Shown: positions 18,411 to 26,689 of the stretch, one piece after another
How positions within the stretch are numbered: the first letter of the stretch is position 1
Layout: each line of letters begins with the position of its first letter
Assembly: GCF_900604535.1 (NCBI RefSeq)
Contig: NZ_UWOT01000005.1
Location: 124,001-188,000, forward strand
DNA from: Romboutsia_E sp900604535
GTDB taxonomy: Bacteria; Bacillota; Clostridia; Peptostreptococcales; Peptostreptococcaceae
DNA length: 64,000 nt
Reading direction: 5' to 3'
The notes under the pieces: model-generated
Database searches by the model: none
Told to the model about the DNA's origin: nothing
The model's input: the letters and a program-made list of their open reading frames with translations, nothing else
Made by a program: the position numbers and the translations under genes

Positions 18411-19244
18411 ATGATTGATAAAAAAGATTATTTTGTAAGGGAATTTAAATTTAATAATATAAAAACTAAAAGAATTAACTCAAATAAATATTATAAAATA
18501 TTATTTGTATTTTCGGGAGATTGTAATTTAAATTTAAATAATCAATCTCAAAGGTGTAGCACTGATAATATTATTTTAATAAGTCCTAATAATTTTATTG
18601 ATATAGAATCAAAATCAAAACAACTTTTAATAGTCTATGAACTATCAGTTACAGCAGAATTACTATATAAATTATCTGATGAAGAAACAGACCTTGTTAA
18701 AAGTTTTAATACTGTACCTTTTGAGTGTGCAGTTATAGATGCAAATACAGAAACCAATATGTTAACAAAAAATATATTAAAAAAGCTTGCTTATTTAAAA
18801 GAGGAAAATTATGAGTTTGCTAACAACCTATATATTAAAAGTATGTTATCAATAGTTCTAGTTCTAATACTAAGATCCTGTATATATGCAGAACCAAAGC
18901 AAAAAATAAAAAGAAGTAAACCATTTTTAATAGATGATATTTTTGCATATATTAACAACCACATTACAGAAGAAATTTCTCTTGATGATCTTGAAAAAGA
19001 ATTTTATGTTAGTAAATTTCATATATCTAGAGAATTCAAAAAAACTACGGGATTAACTTTACATCGTTATATAGTAAAAGCTAAATTAGATTTATCAAAA
19101 AAACTTATAGCAGAAGGAATGTCTATAGTAGACGTTGCAAATATTTGCGGAATAGGAAGTTATAATAATTTATTCCGTGCTTTTAAAAAGGAGTTTGGAG
19201 TTACACCAAAAGAATATTATAATGAAATAAAAAAATATAAATAG
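18411..19244 (+). CDS. AraC-family transcriptional regulator of the bilR-like operon
   Basis: This 277-residue regulator has a cupin-like N-terminal sensing domain (about 1-150) and a C-terminal AraC double helix-turn-helix (about 178-275: IFAYINNHITEEISLDDLEKEF, VSKFHISREFKKTTGLTLHRY, IVDVANICGIGSYNNLFRAFKKEFG, TPKEYY). The start has the strong ribosome-binding site AAGGGGGG. It is divergent from the GPH transporter/hydrolase/reductase operon, with about 170 bp between start codons, the usual layout of a local activator. The inducer is presumably the transported compound or its product. A terminator follows directly. Confidence 0.9.
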   Translation: MIDKKDYFVREFKFNNIKTKRINSNKYYKILFVFSGDCNLNLNNQSQRCSTDNIILISPNNFIDIESKSKQLLIVYELSVTAELLYKLSDEETDLVKSFNTVPFECAVIDANTETNMLTKNILKKLAYLKEENYEFANNLYIKSMLSIVLVLILRSCIYAEPKQKIKRSKPFLIDDIFAYINNHITEEISLDDLEKEFYVSKFHISREFKKTTGLTLHRYIVKAKLDLSKKLIAEGMSIVDVANICGIGSYNNLFRAFKKEFGVTPKEYYNEIKKYK

Positions 19245-19283
19245 AAAAAGCCATCCAATAAATCCTTTTGGATGGCTTTTTCT
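19243..19283. terminator. bidirectional terminator between AraC and thioesterase genes
   Basis: A 16-bp perfect stem (AGAAAAAGCCATCCAA / TTGGATGGCTTTTTCT) with a 9-nt loop and A/T tracts on both sides serves two convergent genes. Confidence 0.9.
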
Positions 19284-19290
19284 ATTTATT

Positions 19291-20004
19291 TTATGATAAT
19301 TCTATTACCGCATTTAATTTATCCTTAGTTTTAGCTGTAATAATATGCTTGTCATCCTCTACAGTATAATAGCACTCAACCATTTCACCATATACAATCT
19401 CTTTTTTGTATATTATTCTTACATTGTCAAACACTATAGTCTTATAAATATCTTCAGGTAAAATTTCATATGCCATATCAAGATAGCTTAAATTGTGCAT
19501 ATGCTCATTTATATCTATGTCTCTTCTTTGTATATAATATTCTTTTTTAAATATGTAATCTTCACATTTTATGTCTTCTAAATCTTCATCAAATACTCTT
19601 TTATCAGGTTCTGATTCATATAAATCAATTAACTCTGGTGTAAGTCTTACGGGTCTTCTTCTATCTATATCTACAAATATCCATCTTGATGTAGCTATAG
19701 CAATTACATTACCTTCTTTATCCATAATCTGAAAATCACGATATGCATATAATCTATCTGATCCCCTTGACCATGTTTGAGCTTTTATTTCATCATTATA
19801 TTTAGGTCTTTTTATGACTTTCATTTTCCAGTCTAAAAGCATCCATGCCTTTCTTTTACTTTCTACTTCAAATACCCCATACCCTATAGATGCTGAATGA
19901 AATCCTGATACGTCTTCCATTATTTTAAGAAGTGCTTTGTTTGTAGCTTCGTTATTCTGTCCTATATCTTCTAATCCAATTATATAATTAGTACTATATA
20001 TCAT
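19291..20004 (-). CDS. acyl-ACP thioesterase
   Basis: The 237-residue protein has the double hot-dog layout of bacterial FatA/FatB-type acyl-ACP thioesterases. The N-terminal hot-dog includes GYGVFEVESKRKAWMLLDWKMKV and VIAIATSRWIFVDIDRRRPVRL; the C-terminal one has RRDIDINEHMHNLSYLDMAYE, which holds the Asn/His catalytic region. The enzyme releases free fatty acids from acyl-ACP, ending chain growth in type II fatty-acid synthesis; in clostridia it may supply fatty acids for lipids. It is a single gene flanked by terminators. Confidence 0.9.
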   Translation of the reverse strand: MIYSTNYIIGLEDIGQNNEATNKALLKIMEDVSGFHSASIGYGVFEVESKRKAWMLLDWKMKVIKRPKYNDEIKAQTWSRGSDRLYAYRDFQIMDKEGNVIAIATSRWIFVDIDRRRPVRLTPELIDLYESEPDKRVFDEDLEDIKCEDYIFKKEYYIQRRDIDINEHMHNLSYLDMAYEILPEDIYKTIVFDNVRIIYKKEIVYGEMVECYYTVEDDKHIITAKTKDKLNAVIELS

Positions 20005-20175
20005 AAATGTTCACCTTTCTAAATATTTTTATCAGTTATGTTATTTTATACTTTTTTATAAGTATTAGATCAATTCATATTTAAATATATATACACTTTT
20101 ATTATATCATAAGAATAATTCCTTAATTTAAATAAAACTATTGGGCTATTAATTGATTATTTTTAGATGAAAAGT

Positions 20176-20228
20176 AATTTAGGCATAAACATCTCTATTT
20201 TATATAGAGATTAGTTTATGCCTAAATT
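20176..20228 (-). terminator. nested hairpin after the antiporter gene
   Basis: A 15-bp outer stem (AATTTAGGCATAAAC / GTTTATGCCTAAATT) encloses an inner TCTCTA / TAGAGA stem. It lies 42 nt beyond the antiporter stop codon. The T-tract is poor, so termination is probable rather than certain. Confidence 0.65.
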
Positions 20229-20270
20229 ATCTTTAAAATATATTATTCACTTGTAATACATATTTTACTT

Positions 20271-21698
20271 TTATATTAAATGTTTTATATTATTTCCACT
20301 TAAAACCAATGTATCTCCATCTCTTATTACTGTAGACCCTTTAGGAACTAATATTTTATTATCTCGCTTTATCATAACAATGAGTATATCTTCCGGTATA
20401 TTTGAATCCATAATCGTTTTATCTACCCATTGATTATCTCTTGTTATGCTAACCTCTAATAAATCAGTATTTATTTCACCTGTGTAATCTGTAAAAGTTT
20501 TCAATACCAAAGATTCATCTTCATTATCAACTAAATCTAATACACTAGCCACCTTAGGTATAAGTGTTCCTTGTATTGCAACCGAGAATAAAGCTATAAA
20601 GAATATAATATGAAATATATCATTCTCTATACTAACGCCATATGTAACTGCAAATATTGCAAAAACAACTGACGCAGCTCCTCTAAGCCCAACCCAAGAT
20701 ATAAATATTTTTTCTTTAGCTGTAAATTTAAATGGACTAAGTATTATAAATGTAGCTAATGGTCTTGCGATTAATATCATAAATAGAGATATAGATACTG
20801 CCGTTGATGTAACATAAGGTAGCCTTGATGGGAAAGATAACAGACCTAATATAAAAAATAATGCTATTTGCATAATCCAAGATACTCCATCAAAAAAATG
20901 AAACATACTTTTCTTTTTAGGTACTTTACTATTTCCAATTATTATTCCTGCTATATATACACTCAAATATCCATTTCCACCTAAAAACTCACTAAGTGAA
21001 TATGAAAGTATTGCAACAGCAGTTACAAATATTGTATAAAATCCATCTACTTCAAAGTTTGAGTATTTAAGTATATAAACCGTGCTCTTTGCAAGTAAAA
21101 AACCTACTATCAATCCAAATACAATCTGCTTAATTATTATAGGTGACACCGTACTTATACTTAAATCTCCTGAGCTCTTCATCATTGTAAGTACTATAAG
21201 AGTCATCATATATGCAATTGGATCATTACTTCCACTTTCAACTTCTAAAAGTGATGCTAATGAACCTTTTAAATTTAGTTTTTGAGCTCTTAAAACAGCA
21301 AATACTGATGCAGCATCTGTAGATGCTACTATTGCTCCTATTAAAATTCCTTCTAATAGAGTAGTCTTTATTACTAAATGACAAAATAAACCTGTAAGAC
21401 CTGCCGTCATTATAACACCTAATGAAGACATTAATACTGATGGAAGTGCTACAGGCTTAGCCATCCTCCAATTTGTTCCAAAACCTCCATAGAACATAAT
21501 AAATACTAATCCTAGTGAAGATAATGTACTAGTTAGCTCATAGTTATCAAAGTAAATTCCAACTAGTCCATCTGATCCAAATAACATACCTAGGACAATA
21601 AATATAAGAAGCATTGGTACTCCAAATTTATATAAAACCTTAGTTGAAGTTATACAGATGATCAATACTAAACCACTAATTATCATCAATTCTGTCAT
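20271..21698 (-). CDS. CPA1-family K+(Na+)/H+ antiporter with RCK_C domain (NhaP2/CvrA type)
   Basis: The 475-residue protein has 12-13 membrane segments in the first 390 residues, with the conserved antiporter motifs GAIVASTDAASVFAVLR (the Asp pair region) and EVESGSNDPIAYM. The C-terminal part (about 400-475) is a soluble TrkA/RCK_C domain (EVSITRDNQWVDKTIMDSNIPEDILIVMIKRDNKILVPKGSTVIRDGDTL), as in NhaP2/CvrA antiporters. These export K+ or Na+ in exchange for H+ and support pH and osmotic homeostasis; the RCK_C domain probably binds a regulatory nucleotide. AAGGAGG precedes the start. Single gene. Confidence 0.92.
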   Translation of the reverse strand: MTELMIISGLVLIICITSTKVLYKFGVPMLLIFIVLGMLFGSDGLVGIYFDNYELTSTLSSLGLVFIMFYGGFGTNWRMAKPVALPSVLMSSLGVIMTAGLTGLFCHLVIKTTLLEGILIGAIVASTDAASVFAVLRAQKLNLKGSLASLLEVESGSNDPIAYMMTLIVLTMMKSSGDLSISTVSPIIIKQIVFGLIVGFLLAKSTVYILKYSNFEVDGFYTIFVTAVAILSYSLSEFLGGNGYLSVYIAGIIIGNSKVPKKKSMFHFFDGVSWIMQIALFFILGLLSFPSRLPYVTSTAVSISLFMILIARPLATFIILSPFKFTAKEKIFISWVGLRGAASVVFAIFAVTYGVSIENDIFHIIFFIALFSVAIQGTLIPKVASVLDLVDNEDESLVLKTFTDYTGEINTDLLEVSITRDNQWVDKTIMDSNIPEDILIVMIKRDNKILVPKGSTVIRDGDTLVLSGNNIKHLI

Positions 21699-21986
21699 TA
21701 AATTCCTCCTTATATAATTTAGATTATCACTAATTACTCGAATCTTAAATCCAAATATTTCCTATAATTATGTTATTATCATAATATATTTTTTACAGTT
21801 TATCAAACTATCCCAGGTAAAATTCTTGTTAAATTCATATAATTATGAATAGTCTCCTTTTTTATATAGATTCCACTTTTCTGTTGTTAAATTTTTTAAT
21901 CAAGTTTAAAATATAAAATATCACGTATTGTTATTATTAGATAAGAAATACTGACCACAAATTATTTATACAACAGGAGAAATGAT

Positions 21987-22166
21987 ATGAGTAAGTTACT
22001 TTTAGATATAATAGGTAATGAATGTAAAATTACTATTTTAGGTATATGTGAAGTTAAAGGAACAATAATTGATATAGACGATACATGGATTAAATTCAAG
22101 TATAGAAAAAAAGGGCAAGTTAGACTTATTAGAAAGTGCTTTGTATCAAGTATCTTGTCATTATAA
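21987..22166 (+). CDS. 59-residue conserved small protein of unknown function
   Basis: This short gene starts at an ATG with the ribosome-binding site CAGGAGA 6-8 nt upstream and encodes 59 residues beginning MSKLLLDIIGNECKITILG and ending FVSSILSL. It has an alternating hydrophobic pattern suggesting a compact beta fold (CKITILG, VKGTIIDIDDTWIKFKY) and a basic patch (RKKGQVRLIRK), like Sm-fold or small regulatory proteins of clostridia. I do not recognise a named function. It is isolated, followed by a terminator hairpin at about 22210-22258. The minus-strand frame over the same bases lacks a ribosome-binding site and is a shadow. Confidence 0.75.
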   Translation: MSKLLLDIIGNECKITILGICEVKGTIIDIDDTWIKFKYRKKGQVRLIRKCFVSSILSL

Positions 22167-22209
22167 ATATAATTCATAAATTAAATAAATTTTAATTTAC
22201 ATAATAAAT

Positions 22210-22258
22210 AAAAATATGCCTAATAAGTTTCATTGCAGAAATTTTTAGACATATTTTT
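22210..22258 (+). terminator. terminator after the 59-residue gene
   Basis: The stem AAATATG-C-CTAA / TTAG-A-CATATTT has a loop of about 21 nt and ends in a run of T on the plus strand. It may also serve the convergent creatininase-family gene. Confidence 0.6.
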
Positions 22259-22272
22259 ATAATTATACTATA

Positions 22273-23112
22273 TTAAAATCTATTTTTATTAAAATTAGAT
22301 GGTACCCAAGGGCATTTTTCTTCTACTTCCTTATTATATTCCTCAAGCTTTCTCATTTGCTCTACAACATGAGTTAAGTTCATTCTCTCTACCATTTGTT
22401 CAATAAGCTCTTCACCTTCATTAGCTAATTTATTTCTAGTTTCTTCATCTGGCACAGCAGTTGTACTCATATGATCTCCTTTTTCTTTGAAATAATATCC
22501 TATAGAGCCACTTTGATATGCCATACCAAATATATCATCAAATTGTTTACACGATTGAGGATTTTTATGTTCATATTTTGTTGTAAGTGGAACATCTTCT
22601 ATTCTATTCATAATTTTATAAGCACCAACACTAATAGCATGAAAGCTATCTAGAGATTTAAATAAATCTTGAGCATTTTTCATTACATGCATTGTCATAT
22701 CCATATATAATATAGGAACTCCTGTTTCATCCATAAAATCTCTTATCATTGGACTACATGTCATGTGAGCTGGACCATGGAAACTTATATAAATTTGACG
22801 TTTAAATCCTAATCTTAGTAAGTTTCTTGCTATTGCTCCAAGATAATCGATTCCTTCTCTTACACTTACTTGAACTGTACCTCTTGCACTTGCAGTAGCT
22901 CCTGCATAAAAATATGGAAGACCTGTTAATACTAAGCCATCACAAGCCTCTGCCATTTTTAGTGCATAAGCTTCACTAATAGTAGTTTCACAATCTAGTG
23001 GAAATCCTCCATGAAGTTCTACTGTTCCAACTGGAACTATAATAATATCATTTCTTGATAGATACTCTTCAACTTCATCATTAAGCATCTTTGGTAATAT
23101 TCTTGTACGCAT
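22273..23112 (-). CDS. creatininase-family protein with divergent metal motif
   Basis: The 279-residue protein matches the creatininase/FAPy-deformylase/MftE fold. The family's first metal motif appears as VPVGTVELHGGFPLDCETT, where typical members read PxGSxEQHGPHLPLxTD, so the Glu and His are kept but the later Asp position reads Glu. The usual NGHGGN motif is replaced by SFHGPAH, which keeps one His. The enzyme is therefore probably an amide or cyclic-amide hydrolase, but unlikely to be true creatininase. It is the last gene of an operon with an amidohydrolase (15 nt upstream) and a GPH transporter. The substrate is unknown. Confidence 0.8.
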   Translation of the reverse strand: MRTRILPKMLNDEVEEYLSRNDIIIVPVGTVELHGGFPLDCETTISEAYALKMAEACDGLVLTGLPYFYAGATASARGTVQVSVREGIDYLGAIARNLLRLGFKRQIYISFHGPAHMTCSPMIRDFMDETGVPILYMDMTMHVMKNAQDLFKSLDSFHAISVGAYKIMNRIEDVPLTTKYEHKNPQSCKQFDDIFGMAYQSGSIGYYFKEKGDHMSTTAVPDEETRNKLANEGEELIEQMVERMNLTHVVEQMRKLEEYNKEVEEKCPWVPSNFNKNRF

Positions 23113-23127
23113 TTTTATCTCCCCTAC

Positions 23128-23997
23128 TTATAAATTAAATAATTTAACTGAATTTCTATTACAAATATTCTCATAAGTTTTTTTATCTAAAGAACCTTCT
23201 TCATACTTTTCATCAAGCCACTTTCCAAGTGGAAATTCCATTTCATTGTTAACCATATCAGTTCCAAATAATAATCTATCATTGTATTTCTTTAAAAAAT
23301 TTAATCCAAACCCTTCATCACGCATAATAGCACAACCACCACTATTTGCAGATAAATCACCATATAAATTAGGATATTTTTCAAATAAATATGGTAGTCT
23401 ACCTCCTAAAGTAACCTTGCCACTTCCCCATTTCATTCTTTCTTCTAAAGAGTTTCCTGGGTCTTTGCTTATTTCATGCCAAAATGGTTGACTATGACCA
23501 ATAAACTTTAATTTAGGATACTTCTTTAATGCTTCTTCTAACATGAAAAGTCCACTATCATCTACAATACCATACTGATATCCTTCTTTGGGACTCATAT
23601 GAAATAAAATGGGTAAATCTAATTTTTCTGCAGCTTCAAATACTTTTTGTATAAAGGTATCATTTAATTTACGATTAATCATAAATTCTCCAATACCAAC
23701 TGCACCTTGTTCTTTGTATAAACTTAATCTTTCATATATACTATCTTCATTATTATAATCTAAATTACACATCCAAACATATTTATCTTTAAATATTTCA
23801 CATATTTTTCTACATTCGTCATTATAACCAATTGGCATCATTGAATTATTATTTTCTCCAGCTGACATTAGAATGCCTTTTTCAATGTTTAATTTATTTA
23901 AGTGAGGTATCATATTTTCTGCACTTGAAATAAACATCTTATCAGTTTTAGGGTATTGATTTAAAGTTAAATGAAGATGGATATCTATTTTTTTCAT
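23128..23997 (-). CDS. amidohydrolase-family (Amidohydro_2-type) TIM-barrel hydrolase
   Basis: This 289-residue protein starts MKKIDIHLHLTLNQY, with the HxH metal motif at the end of strand 1, then GAVGIGEFMINR, PILFHMSPKEGY (His, strand 5), LKFIGHSQPFWHEI (His, strand 6) and RLLFGTDMVNNEM with the catalytic Asp in strand 8. This is the metal-dependent amidohydrolase_2 group, which hydrolyses C-N, C-C or lactone bonds or decarboxylates aromatic acids. Its ATG is 3 nt past the transporter stop codon, implying translational coupling. Together with the creatininase-family gene it suggests breakdown of a cyclic amide, lactam or similar compound. Confidence 0.85.
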   Translation of the reverse strand: MKKIDIHLHLTLNQYPKTDKMFISSAENMIPHLNKLNIEKGILMSAGENNNSMMPIGYNDECRKICEIFKDKYVWMCNLDYNNEDSIYERLSLYKEQGAVGIGEFMINRKLNDTFIQKVFEAAEKLDLPILFHMSPKEGYQYGIVDDSGLFMLEEALKKYPKLKFIGHSQPFWHEISKDPGNSLEERMKWGSGKVTLGGRLPYLFEKYPNLYGDLSANSGGCAIMRDEGFGLNFLKKYNDRLLFGTDMVNNEMEFPLGKWLDEKYEEGSLDKKTYENICNRNSVKLFNL

Positions 23998-24000
23998 ATT

Positions 24001-25401
24001 TTATAAATTCCCCACTTCTTTAATGTTTTTCTCTCTTTTTTGTTTTAATGCATCATACATTTCTTCTGTTTTACTTTTATTAAGATTAAATATAAATCCA
24101 ATTCCTATTACTTGTAATACACAAGTTATAACTGGTAGTAATGTTACAAGAAGATATATACCATTTATAGTTTCTGCAGTTTGTACTACATTGCTTCCTG
24201 ATACATATCCTATTGCTCCTAATCCAAATGATACAAATGCAGAAGCGATAGTTGATCCTATTTTTCTACTAAATGTATATAAAGAGTACATAGAACCGTC
24301 ACTACGTTCGTTAAATTTCCATTCGCTATAATCAAGACAATCTGTAACTAATGCCCAAATTAACATAGTAAATGCAGTTTGACCTATCATCGCTATTAAG
24401 TATAAAGCTGAATATACATATACATTCTTTATTTCAACTACAAATGGAATAACACTGAATACAGTACTAAATAAAATTCCTGCCATTAAAGTTGCCTTTT
24501 TACCATACTTTTCAACAAGTTTTGGAACAAGTGGGAAGCAAAGTAAAAGAATTGGCACTGATGCAAAACTAAGTAAAGTCATTATAGAAGTATTTTGATA
24601 ATACTCTTTAAATATATAACTTCTTATTTGGCTAGAGCCAGTTATATAAAGCATACTACCTATAGTTGCTATCATGACTCCTATTAATGGTCTATTTTTA
24701 ACAACTGCTTTTAAAACATTTCCATAATTAAACTTCTCACCATTTTCTTTCTTTTCAACACGAACACGCTCTTCTGTATTTTTTAATAAAAGAGAATAAC
24801 TAATAATACTTAAAATACCAAATATAATTCCTAATAATGTAAATCTTTCTGGGATAATATTGCTATTTGCATCAAAACATATAACTGGTACAAAAGATAA
24901 AGCCCCTATACCAACAAGTGTACCACCTATACTTCTTGCTCTTGATAACTTACTTCTATCAATTGGATCTGTACTAACAACGTTTGCCATAGCTCCAAAA
25001 GGCATTGAAGTTCCTGTATAGCTCATTCCATATAATACATATACAAAAGCTACCCAAGCATGTAATGCAACTCCAGTGAATGGAACACTAGTAAAACACA
25101 ATACTCCTGATAATGCTAGTGGAACCATAAATATTTTAATCCATGGCTTAAACTTATCACCTGATTTACCAATCATCCATCTGTCTGGTAAAGAACCCAT
25201 TATAGGGTCATTAATAGCATCCCATAATCTAGCTGCTAAGAATAATGTCCCCATCCATGCACTACTAATTCCTAATACATAAGTACAGAATATTAAAAAG
25301 TATGCATCTACAAATAAATTAACAAAACTCCCTGCCATATCTCCAAATACATAACCTATTTCATCCTTTTTACCAAAAGGACGCACGCTTTTGTTTACCA
25401 T
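24001..25401 (-). CDS. GPH-family (MFS) cation symporter
   Basis: The 466-residue transporter has about 12 membrane segments and the GPH signatures KKDEIGYVFGDMAGS at the start, ARLWDAINDPIMGSLPDRWM after helix 2 and TDCLDYSEWKFNERSDGSMYSLYTFSRK in the second half. It is a paralogue of the transporter at 16875, with the same fold and same position in its operon. AGGGGGA lies upstream of the ATG. It heads an operon with the amidohydrolase and creatininase-family genes and is divergent from an AraC regulator. A CcpA-like cre site lies in its promoter region. The substrate could be a glycoside or an unrelated organic compound. Confidence 0.88.
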   Translation of the reverse strand: MVNKSVRPFGKKDEIGYVFGDMAGSFVNLFVDAYFLIFCTYVLGISSAWMGTLFLAARLWDAINDPIMGSLPDRWMIGKSGDKFKPWIKIFMVPLALSGVLCFTSVPFTGVALHAWVAFVYVLYGMSYTGTSMPFGAMANVVSTDPIDRSKLSRARSIGGTLVGIGALSFVPVICFDANSNIIPERFTLLGIIFGILSIISYSLLLKNTEERVRVEKKENGEKFNYGNVLKAVVKNRPLIGVMIATIGSMLYITGSSQIRSYIFKEYYQNTSIMTLLSFASVPILLLCFPLVPKLVEKYGKKATLMAGILFSTVFSVIPFVVEIKNVYVYSALYLIAMIGQTAFTMLIWALVTDCLDYSEWKFNERSDGSMYSLYTFSRKIGSTIASAFVSFGLGAIGYVSGSNVVQTAETINGIYLLVTLLPVITCVLQVIGIGFIFNLNKSKTEEMYDALKQKREKNIKEVGNL

Positions 25402-25436
25402 ATAGATCTTCCCCCTAAATAATTTAATGATTTTTA

Positions 25437-25450
25437 GTAAAACGTTTACA
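25437..25450. promoter_or_regulatory. candidate CcpA cre site upstream of the GPH/amidohydrolase operon
   Basis: GTAAAACGTTTACA matches the cre consensus TGWAARCGYTWNCW at 12 of 14 positions, failing only the first two. It lies 36 nt before the transporter start, so bound CcpA would block transcription when preferred sugars are present. Confidence 0.5.
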
Positions 25451-25585
25451 ACTCTATAATAATCTATTTTATTTGCAATTTAAATTGCATAATTTACAAA
25501 AAACATTGCAAATATTACATAAAATCATTACTATTATTAGTAATTAGTAATTTAAATTTTGTTAATTTAATAGGAGAAATTATAT

Positions 25586-26566
25586 ATGAAACTTTCTGAA
25601 ATTGAAGAGTTAATAAGATTAAACAAGATAAGTGTAATAAATGATACAGAAATTCTTAATGAAATAGTAAATCAAAAAAGAACAGATTTTTTAGGCATAT
25701 TGACAGATGATGGAAGCTACATTGGATATAAAGATATAGAAATGAATAGCTCGTTTATTGATGCACATGATATGATTGATTCTGAAAAAGACACTGTAAC
25801 TTTACATAATCATGGATTTTATGAAATAATCTTTTGTAAGTCAGGAAATATTCAATATTTAATAGAGGATGATAGATACAATATTCAAAAAGGAAGTATA
25901 ATAATTATTCCACCTGGAGCTTCTCATCGACCACTGCTATGTGAAGCCTCAAAAGAAACTTATCATCGTACAGTAATATGGATCAACTCAAATTTTTATA
26001 ATCAATGTAGTAAAATGCTTAAATTAACTGAAAAAATTGAACATGACCCCATGTTAAATGGTCACTATGTTCTTCAAACATATAGCACACTTTATTTACA
26101 AGTAGAACAAATTATAGAGCTTTTACTTCAAGAAAAAGCTAATTCAAATCCATCTAACGAATTTTTCTGTTATAGCTTATTTGTTCAATTATATTGTTTA
26201 TTTTATAGAGCTCATTGTTATAAAAATTTATCTTATTCTAAGCCAGAAAAAACCATATTACTAGATGAGATATTACACTATATATCAAATAATTTATCAC
26301 AAAAAATCACTATTAAATCTATTGCTGATCATTTTCATATAAGTGAGTCTAGTGTTAATCAGCTATTTAAAAAGAATTTTAATACTAGTGTATATAAATT
26401 AATAACACAAAAAAGACTTACAACATCTAAAAAACTAATTATGGACAATGTTCCTTTAAAAGAGATTCCACATCAGTGTGGTTTTTCAGATTACTCTGTT
26501 TTTTATAAAGCGTTTACTAAAGAATATAAAATATCTCCAAAAGAATTTAAAAATTATAATCTATAA
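25586..26566 (+). CDS. AraC-family regulator with N-terminal cupin, divergent from the GPH/amidohydrolase operon
   Basis: This 326-residue regulator has an AraC-type cupin sensor (about 70-160: LHNHGFYEIIFCKSGNIQYL, GSIIIIPPGASHRP) and a C-terminal double helix-turn-helix (about 228-325: EILHYISNNLSQKITIKSIADHF, ISESSVNQLFKKNF, LKEIPHQCGFSDYSVFYKAFTKEY, SPKEFKNY). Start codons of it and the divergent transporter are about 180 bp apart. Probably a substrate-responsive activator of the transporter/hydrolase operon and possibly of the OYE gene at 26690. A terminator follows. Confidence 0.9.
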   Translation: MKLSEIEELIRLNKISVINDTEILNEIVNQKRTDFLGILTDDGSYIGYKDIEMNSSFIDAHDMIDSEKDTVTLHNHGFYEIIFCKSGNIQYLIEDDRYNIQKGSIIIIPPGASHRPLLCEASKETYHRTVIWINSNFYNQCSKMLKLTEKIEHDPMLNGHYVLQTYSTLYLQVEQIIELLLQEKANSNPSNEFFCYSLFVQLYCLFYRAHCYKNLSYSKPEKTILLDEILHYISNNLSQKITIKSIADHFHISESSVNQLFKKNFNTSVYKLITQKRLTTSKKLIMDNVPLKEIPHQCGFSDYSVFYKAFTKEYKISPKEFKNYNL

Positions 26567-26569
26567 AGA

Positions 26570-26618
26570 AATACTGTAGATAGATTTGTAATAATCAAAC
26601 TTATCTACAGTATTTTTT
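26570..26618 (+). terminator. terminator after the AraC gene
   Basis: AATACTGTAGATA pairs with TATCTACAGTATT, followed by a T-run on the plus strand, within 50 nt of the stop codon. The gene at 26690 ends on the other side. Confidence 0.85.
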
Positions 26619-26689
26619 ATAAATTTATTTTATATTAAGTTATATTTAATATAAAATAAATTTTCAATCCATCTCCTAGATTGTTTATA

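Noticed and set aside
21962..22177. Minus-strand open frame of 71 codons
   Set aside because: The plus strand has a ribosome-binding site, start codon and terminator for a 59-residue protein; the minus frame lacks these.
22273..23112. True creatininase and creatinine use
   Set aside because: Two metal-binding motifs are altered and no creatinase or sarcosine genes adjoin.
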